Positions 54,614 through 63,767 of a DNA stretch of 64,000 nucleotides are shown piece by piece. The position numbers and the translations under genes are program-made. The first letter of the stretch is position 1, and every line of letters begins with the position of its first letter. Source of the DNA: CAYYJS01 sp964472315 (GTDB lineage Bacteria > Verrucomicrobiota > Kiritimatiellia > UBA8416); the NCBI GenBank assembly GCA_964472315.1, contig CAYYJS010000006.1, positions 31,788 through 95,787 of the forward strand, given 5' to 3'. Below the pieces are notes generated by a model. The model saw nothing but the letters and a program-made list of their open reading frames with translations. It searched no databases and was not told the origin of the DNA.

Positions 54614-55627
54614 ATGCCGGATTTGAGCACGACGTACATGGGCCTCAACCTGAAGAACCCGATCGTTGCGGGGGCATCGTCGCTGACCGCGAACATGGAT
54701 TCGCTCAAACGCCTGGAGGACGCCGGAGTCGCCGCTGTCGTGACCAAGTCGCTGTTCGAAGAGCAGATACAGCTCGAGCGCTTCGCGTTCGAGGAGGACC
54801 TGGTCAAGGACGACTGCCGAAACCCGGAGATGATCACGGTGCGTCCGCATCTCGAGTTTGCCGGACCCGACGAGCATCTGATGTGGGTCCGCAAGACGAA
54901 GGAAGCGCTCGGCATCCCCGTGATCGCCAGCCTGAACGCCGTCAACCGCGAGACGTGGCTCGACTACGCCAAGCAACTCGAACAGACCGGGGTCGACGGA
55001 TTGGAGTGCAATTTCTTTGCGTCGCCGGTACAGCCCGAACGACCGGGCGCCGCCATCGAGGACGAACAAGTCGATCTCGTTCGCGAACTCGCGCGCACGG
55101 TCGCCATCCCGGTCAGCCTGAAGCTCGGTTTCTTCTACACGAACCCGCTGAACGTGATTCATCGGATGGCCGACGCGGGCGCGGACGCGTTCGTGCTCTT
55201 CAACCGGCTGTTCGAGCCCGATATCGACATCGAGACGCGCGAGTCCATTTCTCCGCTCAACTTCAGCTACGAGACCGACTACCGGTTGTCCCTGCGCTAC
55301 GCCGGTCTTCTGGATGGCGCGATCGGTGCCGATATCTGCGGGAGCACCGGTGTCTTCAGCGGCGAAACCGTCGTCAAGATGCTGCTGGCGGGCGCATCAA
55401 CCGTGCAAACGGTGAGCGCCGTCTTTGCGCACGGCTATCATCATATCGCCGATATGCTCTCGGACGTGGAATCCTGGATGGCCAGGATGGGGTACTCGTC
55501 GCCCACGGAGTTCCGAGGCTCGCTGAGCAAGCGACACAGCCGTAATCCGTGGGCCTATACGCGTGGCCAATACGCCCGATTGCTGATGAACCCCGACCTG
55601 CTCACGAAGAAGGTCCCGGCCCTGTAG
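54614..55627 (+). CDS. Dihydroorotate dehydrogenase-like FMN protein
   Basis: 337 residues from the ATG at 54614, with AAGGAGAC upstream; the frame continues to 54497 without support. TIM barrel with MGLNLKNPIVAGASSLT at the start and the FMN phosphate region in DGAIGADICGSTGVFSGETVVKMLLAGASTVQ. This family (often annotated dihydroorotate dehydrogenase-like) lacks the catalytic Cys/Ser loop of true PyrD as far as I can judge, and its substrate is unsettled. Not linked to pyrF. Confidence 0.8.
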   Translation: MPDLSTTYMGLNLKNPIVAGASSLTANMDSLKRLEDAGVAAVVTKSLFEEQIQLERFAFEEDLVKDDCRNPEMITVRPHLEFAGPDEHLMWVRKTKEALGIPVIASLNAVNRETWLDYAKQLEQTGVDGLECNFFASPVQPERPGAAIEDEQVDLVRELARTVAIPVSLKLGFFYTNPLNVIHRMADAGADAFVLFNRLFEPDIDIETRESISPLNFSYETDYRLSLRYAGLLDGAIGADICGSTGVFSGETVVKMLLAGASTVQTVSAVFAHGYHHIADMLSDVESWMARMGYSSPTEFRGSLSKRHSRNPWAYTRGQYARLLMNPDLLTKKVPAL

Positions 55628-55640
55628 CGTCGCGGATCGC

Positions 55641-56096
55641 TCAGCGCGCGCCGCGCTGGATCGCTTCCGCGATCGCGATATCCGCCGGCGCCAGCCGATA
55701 CTCGAGCAGTCGCGCGACCGGGACCCACTCGGCGCGGTCATGTACCGTCAGCACCATCCCGGCGGTCGCGTCCGACGGCGACGAACCGTTTTCGCGCGAC
55801 ACGCCATGCGCATCCACCGGCCGCGCCTCGTACGCCATGATGAGGAAAGCCCCGTGCGCGTAATGATACTCGCTCTCCGCGACCTTGGCGCCGATCGCGC
55901 AGTCGAGCGACAGTTCCTCGCGCAGCTCGCGCGCCAGGCACGCTTCGGGCGATTCCCCCTCGTGAACCTTGCCCCCGGGGAACTCCCAATATCCGGCGAG
56001 CTTCTCGGACGCGGCCCGTCGCGTGAGCAGCACCGATGCGCCCCGCCGCAGGATCGCCGCCGTAACCGCCTTCGCCGGTCGTGCCGCACCATTCAT
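55641..56096 (-). CDS. NUDIX hydrolase, MutT-like
   Basis: 151 residues from the ATG at 56096. A longer frame to 56123 would start upstream of the -10 box, so the inner start is preferred. Nudix box GGKVHEGESPEACLARELREELSL (GX5EX7REUXEE pattern) is complete, and LTRRA and LAGYWEFPGG fit 8-oxo-dGTP diphosphatases that keep oxidised guanine out of DNA. C-terminal WVPVARLLEYRLAPADIAIAEAI is typical too. It lies 13 bp after the opposing DHOD-like gene. Confidence 0.9.
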   Translation of the reverse strand: MNGAARPAKAVTAAILRRGASVLLTRRAASEKLAGYWEFPGGKVHEGESPEACLARELREELSLDCAIGAKVAESEYHYAHGAFLIMAYEARPVDAHGVSRENGSSPSDATAGMVLTVHDRAEWVPVARLLEYRLAPADIAIAEAIQRGAR

Positions 56097-56104
56097 GGCG
56101 CGGT

Positions 56105-56134
56105 ACCCTACACCGCACGACACAACCGCGTCAA
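56105..56134 (-). promoter_or_regulatory. Possible promoter of the NUDIX gene
   Basis: On the minus strand -35 TTGACG (56134-56129), 18-bp spacer, -10 TAGGGT (56110-56105). The predicted start of transcription is within a few bases of the ATG at 56096. Confidence 0.4.
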
Positions 56135-56164
56135 CCGCCGCCAGCCCGGGAGCCAGCCCTGCAC

Positions 56165-56314
56165 GGGGCGCATTTGCGATTGGGTGCAGTCATGGACATT
56201 CGCCGTTGTTCCCCTGGGAGCGCGGGCGTCTCGCCCGCAGTTGCCAGACATGTGCATTTCCAAGCGGGCGGGACGCCCGCGCTCCAGGGATGCACCGAAT
56301 CGCAAATGCGCCCC
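56165..56314. repeat. Nested GC-rich inverted repeat (150 bp), dispersed-element type
   Basis: Outer arms of 24 bp (56165-56188 and 56291-56314) match with one difference. Inner arms of 26-27 bp (56212-56238 and 56264-56289) match with about two differences and read GGGAGCGCGGGCGTC. The centre is 25 bp. All frames crossing it are fragments without genes. Elements with this GAGCGCGGGCGTC core are very common intergenically in Verrucomicrobiota-like genomes, to my knowledge. It separates the NUDIX and rfbC promoters. Confidence 0.8.
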
Positions 56315-56340
56315 CCTGCACGCCGGGCGAGACTTTCAGC

Positions 56341-56369
56341 TTTCCGTCCCTGCGCGGCTACCCTATAGT
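56341..56369 (+). promoter_or_regulatory. Possible promoter of rfbC
   Basis: -35 TTTCCG (56341-56346), 17-bp spacer, -10 TATAGT (56364-56369). Transcription near 56376, about 54 nt before rfbC, just outside the repeat. Confidence 0.45.
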
Positions 56370-56429
56370 AACGGCGCAACGTGAGGAGATATGCCGAGAC
56401 CCATCAGTTACTAGCCGTCCCCTTTCCCC

Positions 56430-57023
56430 ATGCCGTTCACCTTCCATCCAACCGCCCTTCCTGACGTGATCGAGGTTCAGCCGCGCCTCTTCCGGGACGA
56501 CCGGGGCTTTTTCATGGAGACATGGAATCACCGCGAGTTCTCCGCGGCCGGTATTCCGGACGTGTTCGTCCAGGACAACCATTCGCGCTCGACCGGAGGC
56601 ACGTTGCGGGGGCTCCATTACCAGGTGGATCGAATGCAGGGGAAGCTGGTTCGCGTACTGGCCGGACGCATTTTCGATGTCGTGGTCGACGTCCGGCGGA
56701 ACTCGCCCACGCTCGGACAATGGGGAGGCGTGGAGCTTTCGGCCGAGCGCGGCAATCAGCTCTGGATACCCCGCGGCTACGCCCACGGGTTCTATGTGCT
56801 GTCGGAATCGGCCGACATCGCCTACAAATGCACGGACTTCTACGTGCCCGAATGCGAGGTCACGCTGCGGTGGGACGACCCCGCCGTGGGCGTGCGATGG
56901 CCCATCCCGGCCGGCGCATCCCCCACCCTGTCGCCCAAGGACAGCCGCGGCAAAGCGTGGGACACGGTGCCCCTGTGCGGGGACGGCGGCCTGCGAAACC
57001 CGGCGATCCCGGCCGGCTCCTGA
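56430..57023 (+). CDS. rfbC: dTDP-4-dehydrorhamnose 3,5-epimerase
   Basis: 197 residues. Cupin fold with FRDDRGFFMETW, QDNHSRSTGGTLRGLHYQ (catalytic His region) and GYAHGFYVLSE. It makes the dTDP-L-rhamnose precursor for surface glycans. It stands alone; rfbA, B and D are not in the window. Confidence 0.93.
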   Translation: MPFTFHPTALPDVIEVQPRLFRDDRGFFMETWNHREFSAAGIPDVFVQDNHSRSTGGTLRGLHYQVDRMQGKLVRVLAGRIFDVVVDVRRNSPTLGQWGGVELSAERGNQLWIPRGYAHGFYVLSESADIAYKCTDFYVPECEVTLRWDDPAVGVRWPIPAGASPTLSPKDSRGKAWDTVPLCGDGGLRNPAIPAGS

Positions 57024-57051
57024 TTCGTACGACCGCGCGTCTCCGAGAAAG

Positions 57052-57081
57052 AAAAAGGCTCCGCGGCCAAACCGCAGAGCC
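57052..57081 (-). terminator. Intrinsic terminator of rpsD
   Basis: A 10-bp stem with one G-U pair (57057-57066 with 57072-57081), 5-nt loop, followed on the minus strand by TTTTT (57056-57052). It starts 27 bp after the rpsD stop. Confidence 0.82.
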
Positions 57082-57108
57082 CTGACAAGCTCCAATCCGC
57101 AACCTCGA

Positions 57109-57720
57109 TTACTTCGAGTAGAACCCGACGACGAGCTGCTCGTTAGCAACCGTCGGAATCTCCTCGCGCATCGGCTCGCGTACGATCAGCGCGGTCATCG
57201 ATTTTTCGTCGAGCACCATCCACGCCGGAATGTCACGCCCGCGCGCCTCGATCTGCTCCTTCACGATACGCTGACTGCGATCGTTCTTGCGCACGGTGAT
57301 CTTGTCATCGGCTTCGACGGTGATCGACGGCGTGGATACCTTGCGCCCGTTGATGCAGAAATGCCCGTGCTTGACGAGCTGACGCGCCTGCGCACGCGTG
57401 TTGGCCATGCCCAGCCGATACACGACGTTGTCGATGCGACACTCGAGCAGGCTCATCATCTTGTCGCCGGTGATGCCCTTCATCGCCTTCGCCTTCGCAA
57501 ACAGGTTGCGGAACTGACGTTCGTTCAGGCCGTAACAAAAGCGGAGCTTCTGCTTCTCGGCGAGCTGCGTCCCGTAGTCCGAAACACGGCTGCGGCGGCG
57601 TCCGTGCTGTCCCGGCGGATACGCCTTCTTTTCGAGCAGACGGTCGTATTTCGGATTCCCGAAGACGTTGATTCCCAGACGACGAACGATCTTCCCTCTG
57701 GCTTTTCTGTTATCCGACAT
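57109..57720 (-). CDS. rpsD: 30S ribosomal protein S4
   Basis: 203 residues. S4 N-terminal domain with LEKKAYPPGQHGRRR and an S4 RNA-binding domain with NTRAQARQLVKHGHFCING. No Cys cluster in the first 40 residues, so it is the zinc-free form. S4 starts 30S assembly on 16S rRNA and represses its own operon in E. coli. Here rpsD is a separate unit, away from rpsM-rpsK-rpoA. A 205-nt leader lies upstream and may hold autoregulation. Confidence 0.97.
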   Translation of the reverse strand: MSDNRKARGKIVRRLGINVFGNPKYDRLLEKKAYPPGQHGRRRSRVSDYGTQLAEKQKLRFCYGLNERQFRNLFAKAKAMKGITGDKMMSLLECRIDNVVYRLGMANTRAQARQLVKHGHFCINGRKVSTPSITVEADDKITVRKNDRSQRIVKEQIEARGRDIPAWMVLDEKSMTALIVREPMREEIPTVANEQLVVGFYSK

Positions 57721-57932
57721 GCGTCATTCCTTCCGCCCACCGGGGGCATCGCTTTCTTATGCTTCGACACATATTTACTGGCATCCGGTCAGCGCGAGCG
57801 GCGAAAGCGAACCGCTGTACACGCTGCCGGCGCAGCGGACGGCATCCGTTGCCGTCGCAAAAGGTTCGTAATTTGCCAGACGCCGCGCCCCCAGGCAAGC
57901 CCTTTCTGCTCGAAGCGGGCAGGAAGAATCGG

Positions 57933-57961
57933 GTGTTAAGCGATCTTTGCGCGGACGTCAA
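57933..57961 (-). promoter_or_regulatory. Sigma70-type promoter of rpsD
   Basis: On the minus strand -35 TTGACG (57961-57956), 17-bp spacer, -10 TAACAC (57938-57933). It touches the last codons of the malic enzyme gene. The leader of about 205 nt contains a 7-bp hairpin (GACGGCA/TGCCGTC, 57833-57851). Confidence 0.6.
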
Positions 57962-59268
57962 CGGTCAAGCCCCTTCTGACGCTCCATGTTGCGCGCTTCC
58001 AGACTCGCGCGCACCGTGGGCAGGTCAACTGCCGCGCGCGCGACCCCCGACTCGACGGCCGCCTTCGCGACCGCGTACGAGACCTCGACGAAGAGCCGGT
58101 TGTCGAACGGCTTGGGAATGATGTAGGAAGGACCCAGTTCGAGGGTCTCGTCCGGATAGTACGCCTGGACCTCGGGAATGATCGGCTCGCGCGCGAGCGC
58201 CGCCAACGCCTCCGCCGCCGCCATTTTCATCGCCAGATTGATACGGTGCGCATGCACGTCCAACGCGCCGCGGAACAGGTACGGGAATCCGAGCACGTTG
58301 TTCACCTGGTTGGGGTAGTCCGAGCGCCCGGTCGCCATCACGTACGGACGACTTCCCATGGCCGCGCTGACGAGGTCGGGACTGATCTCAGGCGTCGGGT
58401 TCGACATCGCGAAAATCGCGGGATAGTCGGCCATCGACAGCACGTCGCCGGGCTTGATGCAGTCCGCCACCGATACCCCGATGAACACATGCGCGCCTTT
58501 CATGGCATCGCCGACCGTGCGCATGCCGGTGCTGACGGCATGCTCCCGCTTCTTCGCGTTCAGGTCGTCCCGATCGCTCCGCACCGTGCCGCGCGAATCG
58601 CACAGCATCACATTCCGGCACCCGGACGCCTTGAGCATCTCCGTGATCCGGATGCCGGCCGCGCCGGCGCCATTGACGACAACCCGCAACTCGCCCATCT
58701 CCCGCCCGCTGAAGTGGCAGTAGTTCCTCACGCCCGCCAGCGTGATGACCGCCGTACCCCATTGGTCGTCGTGGAACACCGGAATGTCGAGCAGTTCGTC
58801 CAGGCGGTCTTCGATCTCGAAACAGGCCGGCGCCGCAATGTCTTCGAGGTTGATTCCGCCGTACATCGGCGCCAGCGCGCACACGGTGTCGATCACGCGT
58901 TGCGGATCCGTCGGTCCCGTCTTCCGCCCGCCGAGGCGGCAGTTGTCGAGGGGCACGGGCCATCCGTTCACATCGCCGAACGCCTTGAACAGCACCGCCT
59001 TCCCCTCCATCACCGGAATGCTGGCCGACGCGCCGAGGTCGCCCAACCCCAGAATCGCCGTGCCGTCGGTGACCACCGCAACCATGTTGCGCTTGGCGGT
59101 CAACCGGTTGACGGCGTCGGGATCGGCGTGGATCGCCTTCACGGCTTCGGCCACGCCGGGCGTGTAGGCCAGACACAAATCGCGTACGCTGCGCAGCGGC
59201 CGCGTCGACCACATGCCGACCTTGCCGCCGAGGTGATAGGAATGAATGTCTTCGGTTGTGATGTTCAT
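57958..59268 (-). CDS. NAD(P)-dependent malic enzyme
   Basis: 436 residues from the ATG at 59268 (MNITTEDIHSYHLGGKV), with GGAG 8 nt upstream; the open frame further up is shadow. Motifs: AYTPGVAEAVKAIHAD near residue 35 (with the catalytic Tyr), NMVAVVTDGTAILGLGDLGASASIPVMEGKA, and GAGAAGIRITEML for NAD(P). It decarboxylates malate to pyruvate. It is the short form without a phosphotransacetylase domain. Confidence 0.94.
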   Translation of the reverse strand: MNITTEDIHSYHLGGKVGMWSTRPLRSVRDLCLAYTPGVAEAVKAIHADPDAVNRLTAKRNMVAVVTDGTAILGLGDLGASASIPVMEGKAVLFKAFGDVNGWPVPLDNCRLGGRKTGPTDPQRVIDTVCALAPMYGGINLEDIAAPACFEIEDRLDELLDIPVFHDDQWGTAVITLAGVRNYCHFSGREMGELRVVVNGAGAAGIRITEMLKASGCRNVMLCDSRGTVRSDRDDLNAKKREHAVSTGMRTVGDAMKGAHVFIGVSVADCIKPGDVLSMADYPAIFAMSNPTPEISPDLVSAAMGSRPYVMATGRSDYPNQVNNVLGFPYLFRGALDVHAHRINLAMKMAAAEALAALAREPIIPEVQAYYPDETLELGPSYIIPKPFDNRLFVEVSYAVAKAAVESGVARAAVDLPTVRASLEARNMERQKGLDR

Positions 59269-59320
59269 GAATGCACTCCGCGTATGATGTCCTCGTTGTT
59301 CCGTCGTCACCAGACGCGCG

Positions 59321-59348
59321 AGAATAGTCCGCGCGCGCATCGATGCAA
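59321..59348 (-). promoter_or_regulatory. Sigma70-type promoter of the malic enzyme gene
   Basis: On the minus strand -35 TTGCAT (59348-59343), 16-bp spacer, -10 TATTCT (59326-59321). Transcription near 59314 gives a leader of about 46 nt. Confidence 0.55.
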
Positions 59349-59354
59349 TACAAA

Positions 59355-60602
59355 TCAGGCCCCGAACACGGGCAGCAGATGACGCTTCAGGATGTTGTCG
59401 GCGACATGTCCGGAGATAATGGCTTCGGACGCACGCAACGCACCCAGGTAACGCTCGCCCATCTCCGCGGCCACCTTGTAGCCGACGTGCAGCAGTTGAC
59501 GGAAGTTCGGGTTGTAAGCCGGACACGCGGCGTCGTGCCGCAGGGCGGCCGCATAGTCGGCGCCGGACCATCCGCTCACCGCGTCCGCGGACGGCAGCGC
59601 CCCGCGGTCGATGTCGATCACGGTCGCGTACGGCCCGCACAGCTCATCGTAGCGCACCAGCGCCCGGGCGTAGACCTCGCGCGCGATCGCCAGGCCCTCG
59701 CCCCCCGCCGAAGCCAGTCCGATCAGTTCTTCGAGCCAGGTCGTGCCCGCCGTCTTGATGTGCAGCCCCGCGCCGGTCGCCTTCATCGCCTTCGCGATAC
59801 AGGGGTAGATCGAGAACTTGTCGCTGCCCGAATGGACGCTGAGTTTGAGGTTCGCGGGCAGCCCGAATTCGTCCACGGCGAACCGGATGACCGCCAGATC
59901 CTGCTCGAACTCGCGGGCGAAGGCCGCCACGTTGCCAACGTAGTCGACGCCCTTGTTGAAGCGCCCCGTGAACTTCGGCGCGATGGTCTGCGCCGGAATC
60001 TTCTCGCCCGCGATCGCCGCCAGGATGAAGAACAGCTCGACCGGTGTTTGCGGCATGTCGGTCTCGTCCATCGACACCTCGGCGATGACGTTGTCCGCGC
60101 CCTTGCGGGAGGCGATGTGGCGGTAGATCCGGCCGGCTTCCTGCACGGCCAGCAGGTACTTGCCGGCGATCGCGCGCACGGTGTCCTTCGTCACGTCGAT
60201 CGTATGGCCGATACCGGGTATATCGAGCGACCCGACAAACGGCGCGCAGCGCGCCGCGAACGCGTCGATGTCGGCCGACGACGCCGCCTTGCCCGTGAAG
60301 TCGGCCACGTCCAGCGTGAAGAAGTCGCTCGCATCGAGGAAGAGGTCCACCGTCTTGAGCCCGATGTGATCGGCGTCCACGTGGTAGCCGCCCGTCCACC
60401 CCAGAGCCGCCACGGCCGCATCCGCCTCGGCCCGCACCGCCGCCGGCGCCGTATGGATGATGGCGTGTTCGCGGTACGACTTGTTCCATACCGGGACGAC
60501 GTCGATCCCCGCCGCCTTGGCGCGGATCATCGCCGTCAACTGCGCCTTGCCCTGATGCCCAAACCGGTCGCCAACGCCCATCGAATACCGCTCGAGTCTC
60601 AT
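59355..60602 (-). CDS. Tagaturonate epimerase (UxaE) family protein
   Basis: 415 residues from the ATG at 60602, with GGAGAAG upstream; three further codons are open. TIM-barrel protein with SMDETDMPQTP, LSVHSGSDKFSIYPCIA, HIKTAGTTWLEELIG and NFRQLLHVGYK, all matching UxaE, which interconverts tagaturonate and fructuronate. It is shorter at the N-terminus than UxaE (about 480). It sits 39 bp after FKP, so a role with fucose or another deoxy sugar, rather than uronates, is possible. Confidence 0.75.
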   Translation of the reverse strand: MRLERYSMGVGDRFGHQGKAQLTAMIRAKAAGIDVVPVWNKSYREHAIIHTAPAAVRAEADAAVAALGWTGGYHVDADHIGLKTVDLFLDASDFFTLDVADFTGKAASSADIDAFAARCAPFVGSLDIPGIGHTIDVTKDTVRAIAGKYLLAVQEAGRIYRHIASRKGADNVIAEVSMDETDMPQTPVELFFILAAIAGEKIPAQTIAPKFTGRFNKGVDYVGNVAAFAREFEQDLAVIRFAVDEFGLPANLKLSVHSGSDKFSIYPCIAKAMKATGAGLHIKTAGTTWLEELIGLASAGGEGLAIAREVYARALVRYDELCGPYATVIDIDRGALPSADAVSGWSGADYAAALRHDAACPAYNPNFRQLLHVGYKVAAEMGERYLGALRASEAIISGHVADNILKRHLLPVFGA

Positions 60603-60641
60603 CGCTTCTCCATTTCCTTCGTTAACCGGACTCACCGGGGT

Positions 60642-63545
60642 TCAACTCCGGGTCACCTGCAACCCGGTTCGTGATACCGACATTTCCACAAAACGCGCCT
60701 TGGCGTTCGGCGGCGCGGCATCCAGCCGCGCCCGGATCGCATCCGCGGCCCGCGCCGAGCGCGCCAGCAGCAGCAGGTACCCCCCGCCGCCCGCGCCCAG
60801 CAGTTTCGCCGCGGCCAGGTCCGCGCCGCAGCGGTCGAGAATCGTCTGCACTTCCGGCACATTCGTCCCCGCGTCCAGACGCTGGTTCAGCGCCCAGCTC
60901 CGCCGGATCGCCTCGGCCAGGCCGCCCGCGTCATGACGCTGCAGGGCGTCGTAGGCGAAATGCGCATTGGCGGCGATCGCCTCCACGCAGTCCAGATGCG
61001 CGCGACTGTTGAGGAACATGCCGCGCACGATCTCCGCCAGAATGCCGCGTGCCACGCGGGTAATGCCGGTGTAGTACAATAACAGGCGCCCCGCCATCTC
61101 GGACGAGGCGAAGAACGATTCGGGCAGCCAGCGCACGATCGGCGTCTGGTCCGTACCGGGGCGCGTTTCGGCCAGCTTGACACCGTGCAGCACGCCGCCC
61201 ACCTGGTCCTGCCAGCCGCCGCCGCTCGTCAGCAACTGCTCGAGCGCGAGGGTCCGGTTGATCACCGCAAACCGGTCCCACCCGAGCCCCGCCAGATCCG
61301 ACAAGGCGCCCAACAGCGTCGCGGCCAGAATGCTGCTGGTGCCGAGACCAGAGCCCTTCGGCACCGCCGCCAGCATCGAGAGTTCGATCCCGCCGCCGAA
61401 CGCCTCCAGTTGCGCGCGCAAGGAATCGTACGCGCCGCCGTTGAAATCCGGATGGAAGCCCGCCAACGCCAGCGCCGCGCGCGCCACGGCGAACCCGCTG
61501 CGCAAATTGGCGTAGGCGCCGACCTCGGCATAGGTCGTCAGGCGCTCTTCGAGGCCGAGATCGATCGACCGGATGACGATCTCCCGCGCGTCCCCACGCC
61601 GGGCGAAAACCTGGATCGGCGGCTGTCCGTTCAGATCGACCGCCATGTTCAGCACCGACCCGCCCGACTGCAGACAGTACGGCGGCGTGTCGGACCAGCC
61701 GCCGGCCAGGTCCAGCCGCACCGGCGACCGCGCCCACACGATCTGGTCCTCGAGCACGCGACAGGCCGGTCGTACCGGCGCCTGGTGGTAGGGCGCCACG
61801 ATGGCATCCCGCAGCACGCGGAAAGCATCCCGCTCCAAGGCATCGGCCTCGCCAACCGCGCCGCCGTCACGCTTGACCACGGCGCGGAAGACCCTGTCAT
61901 GCACGGCCGTCAGCGGATCGGCGGCGCCGTCCGCGACCGGTACCGCATCGAGGTCGACCCCGGCTTCGACGAACAGGCGCGCGGTCGCTTTAAGGTCCAG
62001 ACGGTAGAAGATGCTGCGCCGGTAGTTGGCCGCCATGCGCGGCAACGCCGCGCCGAGATGCCGGCGCCGTTGCGCGTAGAGCCGCGGCAATCGCACGTCC
62101 CGCCCGAGCCCCGCGGCCGACACCCGCGCGCCGGTCAGCCACCGCGCGCGGCAAGCGTCATCGTCGCGCGGTACGCACAGCCACTGCACGAAGTCGCCGT
62201 CGATGGCCTCCGACGACGGCGCCGTCCAAAACAGGGGCGCATCGTGCATGTCGGCGGCGGGGTCGATCCCCGCGTCCGCCAGGGTCAGGCCGCGCGCCGC
62301 CAGCCAGTCGAGCACGGACCCGCCCATCCATCGCGTGGCGGGATCGCCCACCGCCCCGCGGAAAACATCATCCATCCCGTAGACACGCAAGGCGACCGCC
62401 GTTTCGCCGAGCGGCACGCAGTCCAGACAGACCCCCGGCGGTAACCGCAACCGCCACGCATTGTTCGGCACCCCGGTCAGCACATGCTCGCAGGCCAACG
62501 TCCATGTGGCCGGCACATGGCTGTTCTCGACCCACAGGCTGTGATTCGTATCGCGACCCAACGGCGGATCGAACGCCGAGTTGATGACGAACTGCCGCGG
62601 ATGCGGCCGCCCGCCCGGCATCCCCATCTTGGTCTGGTCCACCACCAGGTTCTGCAGCCGGTAGACCGAGTCGATGACGTCCCGGCTGCGGCCGAAATGG
62701 TAGAACTCGCCGTCCGGAATCGCGACCACGGCGCAGGTCAGGTCGCCGAGCGCCGCGTCGGGACACGCGGGCTCGGTGCCAAGCGCCGGGCCCCACGTCC
62801 CATAGAGATCGTAGTACGCCGCGCCGCCGCCTTCAAAAACGCCGCTCCCGGCATCCCACCCCGACTTCGCCATCAGCCGCATCACGGCCCGCTCGCTCAG
62901 CAGCCAGACTCCGACGTCAACCAGAAACAGGTAGTCGCGCGCCAGCTCGCGGATCGTGTCGGGCGCGGGCTTCTGCCGGAACATGACCAGTCGCGCGGGG
63001 TCGTGCCGGTCGCAGAACATCACGCCGAAATGCTGCGCCTCCTCCGGCCGCGTCCAGAGCCCCAGCATGACCACGTCGGCCTCGGGCATCGCCGGCAGCG
63101 ATTCGCCGCTGCGCAGCAACACGTCGCCGCTGACGATCATCGCGCGGGCGCCGGTGCCGGCCGACGCGCCAACGCGCTCCAGAAAGGTCGTCTGCATGTC
63201 GAGCAGCGTCTGATCGAGCCGCTGCCCCATCGCCCAGCGATAGACCGGCATGGGGATGAAGAGTTTGCCCGCCCCCGCATAGGGCGGCAGACGCCGGCTC
63301 TGGCCGCCGCCATGGATGACCATCTTCGGCGCCGCGGCCAGCCAGTCCGCGAACGAACGCCCCGCGCCCCGTGCCGCCCATGCCTCGGCCAGGACATGCG
63401 CGGTTCCGCCCCCCGAACCCAGCGGACGGCCAACCGGATCGCATGTCCCAAACGCCGTCGCCGAAGCATGCGGCTCGCACACGGCGAAGTGGAGGCACAT
63501 GTTCGGCGGCAGCGACAGCAGTCGATCGAACTCGCGGCTCGACAT
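60642..63545 (-). CDS. fkp: Bifunctional fucokinase/GDP-fucose pyrophosphorylase
   Basis: 967 residues from the ATG at 63545. N-terminal GDP-fucose pyrophosphorylase domain (about 1-560) with GSGGGTAHVLAEAW and KMVIHGGGQSRRLPPYAGAGK, then a GHMP kinase (about 640-960) with SPVRLDLAGGWSDTPPY, VPKGSGLGTSSILAATLLGAL and LGAGGGGYLLLL. It salvages free L-fucose to GDP-fucose. Known from Bacteroides, where it puts fucose on capsules. Order and length match. The fused form is common in gut and host-associated anaerobes. Confidence 0.93.
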   Translation of the reverse strand: MSSREFDRLLSLPPNMCLHFAVCEPHASATAFGTCDPVGRPLGSGGGTAHVLAEAWAARGAGRSFADWLAAAPKMVIHGGGQSRRLPPYAGAGKLFIPMPVYRWAMGQRLDQTLLDMQTTFLERVGASAGTGARAMIVSGDVLLRSGESLPAMPEADVVMLGLWTRPEEAQHFGVMFCDRHDPARLVMFRQKPAPDTIRELARDYLFLVDVGVWLLSERAVMRLMAKSGWDAGSGVFEGGGAAYYDLYGTWGPALGTEPACPDAALGDLTCAVVAIPDGEFYHFGRSRDVIDSVYRLQNLVVDQTKMGMPGGRPHPRQFVINSAFDPPLGRDTNHSLWVENSHVPATWTLACEHVLTGVPNNAWRLRLPPGVCLDCVPLGETAVALRVYGMDDVFRGAVGDPATRWMGGSVLDWLAARGLTLADAGIDPAADMHDAPLFWTAPSSEAIDGDFVQWLCVPRDDDACRARWLTGARVSAAGLGRDVRLPRLYAQRRRHLGAALPRMAANYRRSIFYRLDLKATARLFVEAGVDLDAVPVADGAADPLTAVHDRVFRAVVKRDGGAVGEADALERDAFRVLRDAIVAPYHQAPVRPACRVLEDQIVWARSPVRLDLAGGWSDTPPYCLQSGGSVLNMAVDLNGQPPIQVFARRGDAREIVIRSIDLGLEERLTTYAEVGAYANLRSGFAVARAALALAGFHPDFNGGAYDSLRAQLEAFGGGIELSMLAAVPKGSGLGTSSILAATLLGALSDLAGLGWDRFAVINRTLALEQLLTSGGGWQDQVGGVLHGVKLAETRPGTDQTPIVRWLPESFFASSEMAGRLLLYYTGITRVARGILAEIVRGMFLNSRAHLDCVEAIAANAHFAYDALQRHDAGGLAEAIRRSWALNQRLDAGTNVPEVQTILDRCGADLAAAKLLGAGGGGYLLLLARSARAADAIRARLDAAPPNAKARFVEMSVSRTGLQVTRS

Positions 63546-63675
63546 CACGGCACCCCGTTTCAATGTATCCAGAGACAACCCTGCGCACCCTACCACGCCC
63601 GGCGGCCAAAAAGCAACGCGCGCCATCACCGCGCCATCGCCGGGCGCGGCATGACAGAGAACCGGCGGACGAGAA

Positions 63676-63733
63676 CGGCGACGAGAGCGGACCACGATCG
63701 GGAATCTCCACTCGTCTACCGTTCTCGTCGCCG
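63676..63733. repeat. Dispersed palindromic repeat, copy B
   Basis: CGGCGACGAGAGCGG (63676-63690) pairs with 63719-63733 (15 bp, one G-U) around a 28-nt loop, followed by TCGTTCACCGA. The arms and outer flank match copy A at 45765-45823 at most positions. Upstream of the fkp start on its 5' side. Confidence 0.75.
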
Positions 63734-63767
63734 CTCTCGTTCACCGATTCCCCTCCCCCGTTCGGAG

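Noticed and set aside
56108..56379. Short frames over the hairpin element at 56.2 kb
   Set aside because: They are translations of the inverted repeat and recur as false genes wherever such elements occur; no ribosome site.
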